A DNA stretch of 64,000 nt. It comes from Phylloscopus collybita (lineage: Eukaryota > Chordata > Aves > Passeriformes > Phylloscopidae). Below are positions 1 through 12,900 of the stretch, piece by piece. Both the position numbers and the translations under genes were made by a program. The number at the start of each line of letters is the position of its first letter. Position 1 is the first letter of the stretch. The stretch spans positions 8,850,001 to 8,914,000 of the forward strand of contig JAJNNQ010000024.1 of the NCBI GenBank assembly GCA_027886175.1, in the 5' to 3' direction. Under the pieces are notes generated by a model. The model did no database searches. It was not told where the DNA came from and saw only the letters and a list, made by a program, of their open reading frames with translations.

Positions 1-2679
1 GGGTTTTTTGGTTATTTTTTTTTTGGTTATAGGTTTCAAGGAACTGAGATTCGGGCAAAAGGTAGTTGAGAATGACTTACATCCTCAGGCACATAAATCA
101 AAACCAAACTGTTTTCCTATGCTAATCAATCTGTCTGCAAATCTTGTCTGCAGCGTGAAATTTCTGGAGGCAAAAAAGAAGTGTTTCCTATCTAACAAAA
201 GTATTTTGCACAGAGGAGCACTCCAATTCCTTTATCTCCCATAAAATACACTTTTAATACTTAGTAGCACAGTCATTCAGATCAGCAAAAACTGTTTGTA
301 TATGTAGTTCCCTTTATGCCATAAAAGTCCTGTGCTGCATAATTTAGTAATATGACAAGAAAAAGGAAATATTTCACCACAAATATAATCAGTAAGATTC
401 ACTTTATTACCCTACAATGAACAATTGTGAATGAAAGTATTCAAAATTGCTCATTTGAAAAAGAAAGGCCAATAGGTTTGAGGAGGAAATTGTCTAGTAC
501 AAGACAATATCACAGGTCTATAGAAACACCTCTGCCCCTGAAAATAGAAGAGATAAAGAAAATAATTAAATCTCTTTTAGCAATGAAGTTTAATGACTCA
601 GGTTATCTATTCCAGTTTCCTCTGGGTATTCACTATTTCAAACCAGGGTTTCTTCCTATTCAGGAGGTGTTGAAGCATGACAACTTCTAGCCTTTTCCTA
701 TTGTTTCATTTTGATATAAGTCAAAATGGATACTTAAAGATTCTGATCAATCTGTTTAAAAAGATACACACTTCATCAAGCTGTTAGTAAAGAAAATAAT
801 TTAATCTTGCTGATCAGTGAAATTTTACTTTACGTTTTCTCCGTCTACTTCTATGAAAATTTTTTAAAAAGGATTTCTCAGTAAGTCCATCCAATTTTTT
901 TCTATTATTATATATTGTAATGGTTTATGTGCAAAACCAGCACATATATTTACTTCTTTAACTTCTTATTAGGAAGATTGCTGAGGCTACTTTTCTCCAG
1001 ATACCTTAAATAAATCAACCAAATTCAGAAGAACATGAAAGTTGATTTCATGTCTTAGCATCTTCAGTGTACATCTTCAGAATAAAAAGAAATTTATATT
1101 TGAAGGATTTTTTTTACACTACATCTGAAAAAAAATGCGATCAGAACCAGCCTTATTTCTTACCAGTGACTGACTTTGCTGCTGAATAGACTCCTGATTT
1201 CTCTGCTTCATTAAAAGCAGAATATCCACTGGTGTAGAGAACTGCTTCTGTGAATAATCTCATTCAATTCCTTACAAAATTCCATCTTGTTCTTCTAACC
1301 ACAAGATGAACTTTAGTCCATGATCTTCATAGGTATTCAAATTAATGAATCGAAGACTTGACTTTGTTTATCATTCACCTGGGAAGAGGAAAACCAATTC
1401 AGGTCAAGAATTTCCATTAAAGGAAAGACAATTGTTGGTAGTGATTACAGCTGATAAATACCACTGCATTGGAAAGAAGAGGCATCTGAAAATTTCAAAA
1501 ATTATGAGCATAAATCAAATAGAGACCCAGAAGGACTACCAGAATACATTGTTGGTCAAGAAAGATGGTAAAATTCTGAGGTTTGGTATACATAAGCTTG
1601 TTTTTTAACCATTTTAATGACAGCTGCAGGTGTATTGAAAGGAGATGTTTCCTTAAAAAGATGATTCTGTAAAAGTCAGTCTGTACTGGTCAAAAAGATT
1701 GGTCAATATACTTAAAACTAAGAAACCCTGTAGGTGGCCCAAAATATTTGCTTCCCATGTGTTTACAAGAGTATCTTTGCTTTACTGTGAGCAAAATGTG
1801 CTTGCATGAGGAGTGATACTGGCACAGCAAGGAGGTGCAGCAGAGAAGAAGACCAGCAATCTCTATGGTGTTATGACCTAAATACATTATCTTTAAAATA
1901 ATATCCTCATAAATATGAGTAATTTAAAAGCAGCTATGCAAACATTTATTTTTTAAAAGGTCTCTTAATAACAAAGGTTTCATTCTCTACCATAATTCTC
2001 AGTCTACTTTATTATCCCAAGACAGAGAGGCCATATAATTAAATTAACTGTGACTTTGCAACTAATTTTCAGATTTTAAAAAAACATATGGTACCTTTCA
2101 TGGGACATTTAATCTGCTCATTCATTAAAAACTTTGACCCCACAAGTATTTTACTCAGTTCAATTAAAAGTATATTAGAATATTAGTTCATGCATCAGTG
2201 TCATGTAATCATCACTACTCAACACAAGACAAATATAATGAGTGAGAACTGAATAAACCTTGGCATTAATTTCCATAATAGTGTGAAGCCTTTGAAGTGA
2301 ATGTTTTACACTTGCCTTTTTTTTCAGGTTTCAAATTTTTATCATTATTTTCATCTTTCTGAGAAGGCGCCTGTTGCATACCTTCACCAATGAGCACCAA
2401 AAAATTCACAAGCCTGTAGGAAAACACAAGTAAATATCTGGAGCTGGACATTATGCTGCACTAGGGAGGAAGTGTGGAATGCTCCTGCATGTGTTTACAC
2501 CACCACTTTGATTTGGTCCCTGTTTTGCTCTAAATCTGCCGCTTTCAAACTCTCCAGGGGCTGACTACACCAAGTTTAATACTCTCCCCCTCTCTGTGCC
2601 ATCTCCCATGTCATTGCCCCACGGCCACCATGCAAGAACTCATATTTGGTGGTTTCATAACATCTCTTATAATTAGTTT
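1..2679. other. AT-rich unique DNA, no gene seen
   Basis: This block is AT-rich sequence without a recognisable exon, RNA gene or repeat family. The longest open frames (427-690 and 1345-1608, both plus, 87 codons) match no domain I know and have no convincing splice context. They fit chance open frames. Function, if any, cannot be read from the sequence. Confidence 0.6.
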
Positions 2680-2684
2680 ATCTC
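2680..2684. repeat. Target-site duplication, left copy (ATCTC)
   Basis: This 5-bp ATCTC directly abuts the TG end of the solo LTR and is repeated exactly at 3208-3212 after the CA end. The match defines both LTR borders. Confidence 0.8.
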
Positions 2685-3207
2685 TGTGCTGGTTTGAAAG
2701 CAAAACCAGTGAAAAACTCCAAGTCAGAAACACAATTCAATAAGAGGAAAAGAAAAGAAATAAAAGAAGGTAAAATAAAATAATAGTACAAAAAACCAAA
2801 AACAAACAAACAAACAAAAAAAAACCACTGACAGAGTCAGAATACAACCTAACACCCTGTTAATTAGGGTGGTAGTGTCAGTCCAGATGAGATGTTCTTG
2901 TCAAAGCAGTGATTCCTGTAGAAACGTCTGGTAGCTCTTTTCTCTTCTGAGAGTCCAGTGGATAAAAGCTGCTTGCGATGTCTCAAACCCTGGATTATAT
3001 CCAGGTGGGAATGCTTGGCTCCTCCCCCTGGGCAGAGCATCTCACAATGGGATGATCTCATTCTATGAGTCATGCAGTGGGTCCTTGATGACCCATTAAA
3101 CAGAGATAACTCCTGGAGGAAGTTATCTCTGAGTCATGTGGCAAGGCATTGTTAGGCTCATTAACAGAAGATAAGGAAAACACTGCCCTACCTTAGCTCT
3201 AAGGACA
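2685..3207 (-). mobile_element. Solo LTR of an endogenous retrovirus, passerine type
   Basis: The element starts TGTGCTGG and ends AAGGACA as read on the plus strand, so it has the usual TG...CA ends. It is flanked by a perfect 5-bp target-site duplication, ATCTC, at 2680-2684 and 3208-3212. No internal retroviral sequence is attached, so it is a solo LTR left by LTR-LTR recombination. Read on the minus strand, its core (around 2990-3060) closely resembles the core of the LTR at 17897-18634. Both share CATCCCATTGTGAG, then a gene-poor GGGGAGGAGCC-like stretch, then an ACCTGGATA(T)AA TATA-like box. That sets its sense as minus. The 5-bp duplication fits ERVL-like or gamma-like integrases better than the 6 bp usual for ERVK. 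The family assignment is from memory of avian repeats and was not searched. Confidence 0.85.
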
Positions 3208-3212
3208 ATCTC
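3208..3212. repeat. Target-site duplication, right copy (ATCTC)
   Basis: This is the right partner of the ATCTC at 2680-2684, directly after the terminal CA of the solo LTR. Confidence 0.8.
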
Positions 3213-3255
3213 ATAATTAAAATATCTCTTATAATAAGATAAGAGATTAAGAATC

Positions 3256-3279
3256 AAAAAAAAAAAAAAAAAAAAAAAA
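3256..3279. repeat. Poly(A) tract, 24 bp
   Basis: A pure run of 24 A lies 43 bp beyond the right target duplication of the solo LTR. The sequence after it is not a recognisable retrocopy. It is probably a simple homopolymer. Confidence 0.9.
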
Positions 3280-3280
3280 G

Positions 3281-6200
3281 CCAATCCCAAAAAAATGGGA
3301 ATCTTTGCCAGTTAGGTGTACATTATGCCTTACAGTGCCAGACCTCTGCAAACATAGGACAAAGAAGGATGGGGACAGAAAGGATCTCTCTCTGGAGCCC
3401 CCAGACCAGGACAAATAAAGGCTGCACTTCCCAACACACCTGCAAGGGACAGAAAAGAGATCAAGGCTTATAGGGGACACAGAATGGGAGAGTAGGAAAC
3501 CTCAACCTTTTCCTTCTTTCCTCCTTCACCATCATACTTTGAGTTATCTCCTCTCTCTTGTTGTGGCACATCATTATCAATCTTCACTGCTAATTTATGA
3601 TTAGTTTTTTAATAACCTTCCTTCCTCTCCATTTTCTCCTCACTCATCATTACCACTTTCTGATGCCTCCTTACTCATGCACAGAGGAGGTTTTTTAGGA
3701 TCATTACCTCCCTGATTCCTTTCAAAAGTAATCCCATTGCTGCATTCAAGTTTCAGATTCAGTATTGCCCTTTTTGCCTCTTTTATTTTCATTTCAGGGA
3801 CCAAAAGGGTTTAACAGCCTTGTAACTTCTCTTTTTGTATGCACAGCATCACAAAACTCACCTAGAGAGCCATGGATAAAATTTTTTATAACAACAGAGT
3901 TTGAAACTTGCATCTCTAATGTGTCTCAGACTTAATAACCCGCAAGTAAAAAAAAAAAATCTTTTGTAAAAGATTAATCTATTCTAAAACTACTTTCCAG
4001 ATTTACATTTAGACAGTGAATGCTACTCAATGTAAACCATACCATGCCTGATAGCTGTAGTTCTAATCTAGATAACATTTGGAGAATGTAAATTATTATA
4101 CCACAAGGAAAGGGTTTTGAACACTCTGAGCAACTTGGCAAAAAAGAGTTCAAAGTGTTTCTGAAATAATTAACAGTGACCAGCCATAGAAGTTTCCAGA
4201 AGTAATACTGCATTGATTTTATGATTATTTCTAAGGAGTTAATATGAAATTTAAAACATTTTTAGAGTACAGTTCTGCTACTGCTAGTTTGCATGAGATG
4301 GTTCTTTGTTGCCGTTTTCTCTCATGAATTTCAGTGGATTTACCCAAAATAAGATGTTTCTACTGATTTAAAAGGTTACAAGAAACATGTTTCAAATACA
4401 AGGTTCAACACATCGCAGAATTTGTTAATTCCCCATAATGTCTATTAAAAATCTCTTTTTAAGAGCACTATAATGCAAGAAAGCACAGTGAGAATTTAAT
4501 AGAAAATACAATGAGATTTGTCATGGAAACTGTTTTCTAATTTTCTTATTTTCAACTGTATATATTTAAGAGTGCATAGGAAAGGTAAATTCCAGTCAAG
4601 AAAAAAAAAATCAAGCAAATACAGTGAATGCCTCTATACAAAGCAAATGGATGGCAACAGCTTTCTAGTGATGCTCTTTGGATTTTTTATTTTTTTTAAT
4701 TATTGCTGTATTTAAATTTTTATGAAGAGAATATTATGATAACTTAGCACCAGACTGTAAAGAAATCTTTAATAAATTAGATTGATAAAAAGATTATCAG
4801 GTGAAATAACATCTAATACATAGAAGTCTTCCACTCAAAATTTCTTCAGTTAGCACACAGCAAAAACAAACAAAAAAGACATTAATTGCAAAAATAATAT
4901 CCATAATGGATTGAATAAATTTGCTTTTAATACAAAATAAAATGTGCACATGAAGTGCAACTGCCCTTTTTTGCAGTATGAAGAACTTCTACTTAACAGA
5001 GCAGTGCTATTTACTTTTTTAAAATGTAAATACTTGGGAGAAAAAAACCAAAACCACACAAAATTACCCAATGTGAGCCTACATTAACACTTACTTCCCT
5101 TGGAAAGTTGTAAAATTGTAGTTTCTATCAATACTCAAACTCCTGGGTTTTTTACCATAGGGAAAACAAAATAAATCTGGTTTGAACTGTTTTCTAAAAT
5201 ACTTCATACTTCTTGATCTAAGTAATGCTAGTGGCAATGTTCAGCATCCTGTAAGATATCACAAGTTCTGTAAATTGAGTGTATATTATGCCCCCAAGAA
5301 TTGTCAAGAGATAGATAATATATTCCAAAATTATCATTAAGATAAACAGAATATTAGTTAGGGAAATAGTTGGTAAATATTTCAGCAAAAGTTTCATCAC
5401 AAAAAGTACTGTGAATTGAATATGAAAGAAGTGCAATATTGGGTGTAAAACACTGATTTTTTTTTAATCTTCCAGTCTAGTTGAGGAATACTTGTTTGGC
5501 CCCAGTAATACATATTTAGGAAAAGCATGCCCTTATAGATGCCTTACAAAGGGTCACAGGGTAGATGATTCTGAAATATTAGAAACAAAGGAAGTATTTA
5601 AATAGAGAGAAAATTTGGAAGGCAGGGAGGACAAAATCACATTTAGTTCTGGCAAGTTATCTGCAGCCAGCAAGGAACCATTGCCAGCTGGCCATCAGCT
5701 GTGGATGGAAATATGTTCTAGCAACTGTTCTGGGTGGTTTCATCCCAAAACAGTGTCTTCTCTCTTCTGAAAAGGTGCCGTCTTGGGAAGAACCATATGC
5801 ATGCATCCACAAAAGTCTAATCATTCAGGGAAACTTACATTTTAGGGAACTGGATAAAAAGAGTCGGGAATTCAGGAATTAAAGGCAGCTGGTGAAAACT
5901 GTGTGCTTGCAGCAGACTTGTCAGCTCTCATTTGAAAGGTTTCCATGACAATTCCAAAGTTTCCCCACAGATTTTTGCCAGAATAATATTCAACATGACC
6001 AGTTTCTAAACCTAAGCAGAGGAATGATCCCATAGATGATGTGAACAAGGTCAAGTACACTGTTTTCCATGGGATTTCCACCTAGGAGTGTGTTCAACAA
6101 AAGAGTAGCCTGTTTATTATTATCAAGAATTGCATGCCTAAAAAAAAATCCCATGAGAACAAGAGCTTGTGGCTGCTGAGGAATAATCAAAAGAAATACA

Positions 6201-9200
6201 CACATCAATAATTATTTGATAGATAACACTCTAGAAATGTTCATGGACTTTACCTTAAAATTGCATGTGGTACATTTAATATAATTTATTTATTTAAGTG
6301 CTCTATACATCTCCTAACAGTAGTATGCAGGAGCAGATTTTCAAAAGCATAGAAATACCTGTAAACAGTCTCATTTTCTGGAGTCCTTTGGTGTTTGTAC
6401 ATCCTCTAGTGATTTTGATATCTGTCCCTCACTGGGGGATTAAGATATCATGAAAAATATCTGATTTGTTGATAAAACATCTTCAAACAATCAGTATGCA
6501 AAGTTATTCAACAATTCATGTTCTTTTCTATAACTGATAGACTCCTGATATAGAGAAAAAACAAAACTGAAGATTTCCAGGGCAATCATAATTATTTCCA
6601 CTTCTCAATTGTTCTCAAACTTATTCATGGGCAACCTCCCTACAATTATTCTTTATTTATTTAAAAAACACTGGAATACACCAGGCTGAGGACACCAAGC
6701 TCTACTTTTTGTAGCATGTGAAGTAATTGTACTGCTAATTAATGCAAGATAAAATTGTCCTTACATTTTGCAAGAGTCTGGGCTTGACTTTCAAGAGGAC
6801 TAAACTGGTTTACCTCCAGGGAAAGCAGCTATTCAGAAAGAGAAATTGCACATTGAATACTGAGCACTTACAAAACTGTGGCAAATTTGCAGAAGTCAAA
6901 CACCTTCAAACCCTCATGTCAGATTAAAAAGATAATCTGGCATAAAAGAAAAAGCCCACCATTCCAGTTAAGGAAAGCAGTTCTTTATGATTATGAACTG
7001 ATCAAGTATCACCTGGGTCACCTCTCTCCAATCTGAAGAATTTCTACTTCAGCCTCTGAAGAATTTCTATTTCTGTCTCCCTCTCAAATCTCTCTGCTTG
7101 TCATGTAGTTTCAGAAGCACCTTTGATATGAGCCACAGGACGACCTTGAACAATTGTTGTTTCTTTTCCATGGCATCTGTTTAACACTACCCCAGCTTAT
7201 TAAATTGAAAGGAGAAAACAAAGGGGGGAATACTGCCTGCTTCCTTGCCCAGTTATGGAATTCCCAGAAAAGCAGAGTAAGAGTTCAGTGCAATCTCTCT
7301 CTGCACACAAAAGTGCTTGCTGCCTGCTATAAAAATGAGATTATTCAAATACAAGAAAAAAAGAGAAGAGGTTTGCAAATGAATGATCTACTTTCTTATC
7401 ATTTGCCCCAGACCTCGATTACCCAAATGCTCTATTTTACAAGAATACCTTGTAAAGCACAAAGAAAGGGGAAAAGAGATATGTTTTTCTTCAATTTTTC
7501 AACTCAAGTGTTCTCCAGAGGTTACACAAAACAGAGGTATAAAGTCTTGGAGTTTTGAGCTGTACAGTGTATGACTTTTCCCTGTTTCAGGAAACCTCAA
7601 ATGTTCTTTTTTTACTTAATAACATCCAGTTTTTAAGAAAGGTGGAGATCAGAATATGATGAAGACAGATAATGAAGTTTGATCTGCAAAAAAAAAAAGA
7701 AAGATTTTGATATTTGTAAGATAGCATTCTCTTCTCCTAGTGAGAAACTGCAGTAGTTTGAAGGTTGAGCTTCATTCACAGAGATTTCAAAGTTTTGGAA
7801 AGTAATAGATGCTTTGAGACAAAGCTAGCAGAAATGGCTTTCTTCTGAATTTATACTTTTAATAAGGGTGCACACGCTTGAAAAATCTGCAAGACACACT
7901 TCATTGCTAGAAGTGTCTCTGCAGGACTAATTCTTTCTGTGTGACCTGTAGTTCTGACACACACCTCTGCACTGCAATTGTCTCTTTTAATTTCATTTTT
8001 CCCCACCACACCCCTCAGCTGCTGACTCAGGAAGGCACCACTACTTCAATTACATGCTGGAGATGTTTTCCAGTCTCATCTCTTTCCCTTCACACTGGTG
8101 AGACTAAGAAAAAAAAACAACAAAAAACCAACCAGAAGTATTTAAAATGAAAGCAATAATTTTTTTACTGTAAGTCCAGGATGTTGGCCCCGGATGTATT
8201 TATGTTTAAAGCCTCAGTCCAGACATGCCCTCCCCCCTCCCATGAGATATGTATTGGTTTGCTATGTGCTTCATTTGTGAGCAGGAAAAAAAAATACCAA
8301 TTCTGCCAATATGATAGTATCCAAGGCATACAAGATATTTAATTTTTTTTTTATATATAGCATTCATCCAACTTATCTCCACTTCCCAGCCAGTCCAGGA
8401 CGCTATCAGCAGCCTTCATAAGTCTCTTGTCTTAAAACAAAAATGTCTTTTCCCTCCAGTTTGTCTGGGTATTTTTATACTTCTCCCTTGGACCATTTCC
8501 CAGGCTCATGCATTCTCTCTGCACTGCTCCAGTTAATTACTTATATTTGATGGCCACCTCTGCGAGCCCCATTACTTATTGCCACTTGTGAACTGCTGTA
8601 GTGTGGGGTGTTTGTCACTTCCACCAAGGTCACAGCCAGCCCTGTTATCACGTGGTTGCCCTCCCTATCTGGCAATATTGATGGTGGTGGGGTGTGAAGC
8701 ATTTTCATCTCACGCTGACCCCACACCAGCCAGCACTGCATGTTCACCTCAGGTTACTTCTGCTGAGTAAGCCTTTAGTTCTCAGCAGACACTGCTGCAA
8801 ATGTTAACTGTAAGTCATTGTGGGGAGCTGGGAAGCAACATAAAAATTCAGTTGCTGCAGCTTTTTGTGGCTTGAAAGGTGACATTGGTCATTTTTCCCC
8901 TCAAGCTTTTGCTGCTTACTGCTAATCTTTCCCATCAACTGCTCCTCATCAGTGGGAGTAAAAATAATATGTCTCATACTTTAATGACAAATATGACACT
9001 TTTTTTATTCTTTAATTTAGAAGGACAGCTCTAACTTTTATATTCTAGACATTAACCTCTTTAAATTTTCAGGATCCTGATTGCCAGAGTTCCACTTTGG
9101 TTTATCAATAATATTTAGAGCTGTATTAACAGTTCATAGTGAACACTTCAGGAGATTTGACTCCAGATGGACTTACATACCTCCACCTGCTTTCATCCTG

Positions 9201-9678
9201 CTGTATTTTGGCAATCCCTTATTTACCCTTTTTCTTTTTTCTACATCCATCTATATTGCACCCTATCCCCCCTTCCCAAAACTGGCACACTCCAGCTGCC
9301 TGTAAACCTCCTTGCTTTTATCATACATAGCCTCTTTCTCAAGAAGGATGATGAGTGCCTAAGACTACATATTTTCATTGATCCTCGATATTAGCAAGAC
9401 AGCAGGCTGAATAAGATCATTAATACCTTCTCTGAGCAAAGGATGAGAGGAGTCAGCCCTCATTCAAGCTGCAAGCACCTTTCAGCTCAAAGGCATTCTG
9501 GCCAAGCAGAGTCCAGAGTCGTGAGTACAACACCTCTGTCAGTGCTCTTACCCCTGACTGACACCACTAGTGGCAGGGGGCCAGTCACCAGGCTTCCTCA
9601 AGCCTCAGTCTTCCCATCTGAAAATGGAAAAATGCCAAACTTTAAATTCCTGCTTGGAAATTTTTCCATAGCTGCTTA
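3281..9678. other. Unique noncoding DNA, no gene seen
   Basis: This is AT-rich DNA with scattered short A or T runs. The longest frame (7154-7558, plus, 134 codons) is lysine-rich and hydrophobic by turns. It shows no domain, signal peptide or conserved motif that I recognise, and a shifted frame at 7383-7574 is equally open, so I do not call a gene. No further transposon was recognised. Confidence 0.55.
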
Positions 9679-9901
9679 GGGAAAAACCAAACAAGCAAGC
9701 AAGCAAACAAAAGCAAAACAAAACACCAACCAAATTAAAAAAAAACCAAAACACAAACACCAAAAAAACACAAAACAAAACAACCCCCAAAAAACCACCC
9801 CAAAACAAAACAAAAAACCCCAAACAAACAAGACAAAACCCCAAAACAAACAAACAAACCTCAAAACAAAATTAAAAAGAAAAAACCAACCACACCCCCA
9901 T
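9679..9901. repeat. C/A-rich low-complexity tract
   Basis: About 220 bp is composed almost wholly of A and C, as irregular AACAAAAC, CAAACAAA and AAAACCCC words. The long minus-strand frames that read through it (9605-9853 and 9676-9918) encode only Phe/Leu/Val/Cys/Gly/Trp low-complexity peptide and are artefacts. Similar tracts recur in both orientations elsewhere in the window. Confidence 0.85.
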
Positions 9902-12900
9902 GAGCAGTTTCCATTCAAAGTTGTAGCACACTACTTGTGACCTCAGACAACTTCTCTTTTCTCTAAGGTGTGAGAGCCTTTAATCAGGAAAACACTTGAA
10001 TTTATTTCAGGAACCATTCGTGCACTAGTGAAAAAAAATAAATAAAAAATTAAGAATCCACACTTCTAAGAAAAAGATTTCAAGCTATACAGATAGAAAA
10101 ATTCACCTCTATCTTTAAACAAGGCTACAAGAAAAATGTCAAAAACAAAGACAAAAAAATCAGGTTTCTCCAAATTGCAGTCTTATGCACAGGTCAGTGC
10201 CTTTTGATCCGTACTCCAGAAGAGATGATGGCACCAGATGTACAAAGTGAACTCAAATTAAGGGTACAGATTTTATCTAAAAAGGAATACAGAAAAGTTC
10301 ACCAGTATAAACAGCCTAAAATTATGTTTTATATGTCTATGGTCATTTAGAAAATCCCAACACACCTGAAGAATATTAGACCACCCTTAGGAAGTTCTAC
10401 TAGAAATACATTGTTAAAACCCAGTTTAAAATTTAGCTGGTACAATGCTTTCCCCCAAATTCAGTCATTGTTTAATTTAATACTCCACTTAGTTTGAATA
10501 AAAGCTCAAAAGAAAAGCTACCGACATTAAAAGTATCATTTGCTCATTATTCTGATCACTACAGACAGATATTATTGGATAATTTCACTTGCAGTAGTAA
10601 AAAATACCCATTTAATTCAGAAACAAGGGAGAACAAAAAGACATACTAGTGAGCAAAGTAGGTCGAGGAATGAATAAATACTCACCATTTAGACTTTGAG
10701 TGGTGGCAGGTAGACAGAATTTTGGATCAACCTCTGAAGAACAGTGACTTGGACAGTGTGTACCCCTGTATCCATTCAGATAAAAAGATTAGGCACTGCA
10801 GCTGAAATATAAATTAACTTCATGATTAGCAAATAGGTAGAGAATATTGGCAGATACAGGATATAGGCACATCTGCCCCACAAAGAAAATGGTCTTGAAA
10901 ACCTTAGTCGCTTTATTAAGTCAAACCTCAATCTTTTAAATAACTTAGAAAATTATTTAATCCTCTACTGTGTTATTTCTTGCATAAATATAATAAAGTG
11001 GGCAAAAAGCAAAGTTTAGACTAATTCAGGTTGATTTAGAGCAGCCCTGTCTACCCAAAATTCCAGCTCTGGCAGCACAGTGAGCAGTGTACTGAAGAAA
11101 TGCTGTTCCACATAAACTAGAATGTCATGTGTGCAAACACCATAATTGGGAAGAAATTATAATTCACCTCTACAAGGAAGAGCACTAACCACAAAATAGC
11201 CAGGTTATAATTCTAAAAATTAGCTAATTTGTGTTTTGCAATAACTACTTCTAATTAAATGTTACTTTTTTATTGCAGACATTAGGCAGAGAGGAGAAAT
11301 ACAAGGATGGAACTCAGTCCAAAAACCATATAGCACTGTACCTTTCTACAAGGTAGAGGAAAAGGTATTGTTTACATATTTGCCTATATCAAGACAACAA
11401 TCCAATAAAATTTGATAACATGCTTGATTTTCAACCCTTAATTAATTCTAGTCTTATTTACAAGAACATTTAGATTTATCACCTCAAACACCTCGAATGA
11501 TCACAAGTATATGTTGATAAATCTCCAATACCACATTACTTTCTTATCACCTGTGATTAAAAAAGGCACATTCCAGTCCACATTACTTTTGTAAGATATT
11601 AAACAGTCTATCAATATGGACATATTAAGAGTTAAAAGGGTAACCACATCACCAAAATTTTTAGAAGTTATTGTTGTATGTGATTATTTGAAGGCCTATT
11701 TGTTAATATGAGGGTTTTTTTCCTTTGGCTTAGTTGTCTTAGTGCACTCTATTTCCTCAACTGAGGTGAAAATGAAGGCATTCCCCCATAACTCCCAACA
11801 GTGAGTTTGAATGAATTCTAACACATTCTTGAGGTGATGCTGAGCTTGCCCTCTTTGTAATTTGTTTTCCTTTCTGGTCAATTATGCATGCTTTCTACCT
11901 GTGTCTTCAACCAGAGACAAGTGTACTTAGTTAAATAAAATTATTATTTAATGAACTTTATGTTTGCTGCTTTACTTAATGAGACACAAGGTTAAGAATT
12001 TAGTCCTTGTTATTTTCCTCTTACAAGGTGACATAAGCAGCATATAATTGACCAGATCTGGAACCAGTATAAATTAACTCCACTGAATAAAAAATAGTTT
12101 ACATCAGCTACATCAAGGCTCTTAACATGAAAGAAATTTATCTCTGTCAAGATGACACATTTAATTAGTCATACTATAGTAGTATGTCTATTATCACATG
12201 AAATTAAGATTATTGCTCACTCAAGTCAAAGAAAAATTCTATAAACTGTGTCTTGCAGCATTGGAGTTCATTCTATTCCTGATAAAGTAGTAACTCCTGT
12301 TGGTTGACTGGATGTATAGACTGCTTCCCAAAGGCACACATGAGTCATTGTCTGGAACTCGTCCCTCTAAAGAAAATCATCAACACTTGCAGAGAAAACC
12401 ATCTCTATCAGTGTTTCCTTCCTCAAATTAAAGATAGCTGGCTTGGCAAATGCTTGGAGCTGCTGTCAAAAGGTTTGACAAGCTAAATAGAGTTGCAAAC
12501 TGAGTGCCAAAACAAAAATGGATTGGAAGAATACAGCAACCTCACTGACAAGAGTGGGACCAGACCAGTCATATATCCTAGAGATACATAAAAATCATTT
12601 AAAACAGGTAATTAGAGGTAAAGCTATAAATAATATAAGTCCCTTAAAAAAAAAATACACCAAAAAAACCACCAACCTTCTAACTCCTGATCTATTATTC
12701 CAGTAAAAGGGAATATATCTTCCAGTTTTGAACTCAACCATGCACGAAGTAGAAGTCCCCCAAAGAGGAAGGTTGTTGGGAAGGTTTGAAGGCAAATAAA
12801 ACACCACACAAGCAGCAGTGTGTGCATTGTAAGTGGCCTAAAATACATGAAAAGCAAGATATTTCTCTCTCCTGGTGGATACCTGTCCTTAACTACAGGC

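Noticed and set aside
7154..7558. 134-codon plus frame
   Set aside because: Unrecognised composition, no domain, no conserved motif, and a shifted frame is also open.
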